From NCBI GenBank assembly GCA_944323805.1, contig CALUTW010000006.1:1-64000 (forward strand): 64,000 nucleotides of DNA. The letters run 5' to 3'. This DNA is from an uncultured Bacteroidales bacterium. Its GTDB lineage: Bacteria > Bacteroidota > Bacteroidia > Bacteroidales > UBA932. The position numbers and the translations under genes are program-made. Positions 63,959 through 64,000 of the stretch are shown one piece after another. The notes beneath the pieces are model-generated. The model was not told where the DNA came from. It worked only from the letters and a program-made list of their open reading frames with translations, and made no database searches. The stretch's first letter is position 1. Every line of letters begins with the position of its first letter.

Positions 63959-64000
63959 ATCAGAACATATCTCCATGAATTGTATTTTTTATCGCATTTC

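Overview
This window looks like a chromosome segment from a gut-type member of the Bacteroidales (phylum Bacteroidota). The evidence is two SusC/SusD pairs, a hybrid two-component system (HTCS), BACON, DUF5018, DUF4957 and DUF5123 surface lipoproteins, DUF4491, the GGGtGRT pair, and repeated promoters of the Bacteroidota type (TTTG or TTG, about 19-20 bases, then TAnnTTTG). Base composition is about half G+C except in a few AT-rich islands. I cannot name the genus.

Layout. 1-870 is decayed accessory DNA: the C-terminal end of a tyrosine recombinase running off the left edge, and a frameshifted lipoprotein gene. 900-8760 is mostly housekeeping: a Gdx/SugE-type SMR exporter, an MBL-fold hydrolase, tRNA-Phe, a dehydrogenase-like protein without catalytic residues, a DJ-1/PfpI protein, alanine racemase with a small tyrosine phosphatase, a membrane zinc peptidase, a DoxX/MauE-like membrane protein and thymidylate kinase.

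8789-32184 is a polysaccharide utilization locus (PUL) for an N-acetylhexosamine-containing glycan. Its minus arm is DUF5009 acyltransferase, Tat-exported DUF4434 protein, sugar porter, ROK regulator and a YgbA-like protein. Its plus arm is a GHL10 lipoprotein, a GH20-CE2 fusion, a calcineurin-like phosphoesterase, an AGE-type epimerase, SusC, SusD, a DUF5018 lipoprotein, a second GHL10 lipoprotein and a BACON lipoprotein. There is no sialidase or sialate lyase, so the target is probably not sialic acid. Denuded peptidoglycan glycan strands or another GlcNAc polymer are reasonable candidates.

32295-42456 holds a hypothetical gene, a 31-bp triple tandem repeat, DUF4491, the GGGtGRT gene with its Fe-S-scaffold-like partner, a candidate small RNA next to a broken phosphoesterase gene, uvrB, an RSH (p)ppGpp enzyme with a degenerate hydrolase site, and an AT-richer, probably acquired AlbA_2/Schlafen-type gene.

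42599-64000 is a pectin (homogalacturonan) PUL, entirely on the minus strand. A five-gene operon reads GH28, CE12-CE8 fusion, HTCS, GH105-PL1 fusion, PL1 lyase and ends at a terminator. A second unit reads SusC, SusD and a 1199-residue multi-module binding lipoprotein and also ends at a terminator. Together they can de-esterify, cleave, import and finish off oligogalacturonides. A 10-bp direct repeat spaced by 31 bp upstream of the pectin susC is a candidate HTCS operator.
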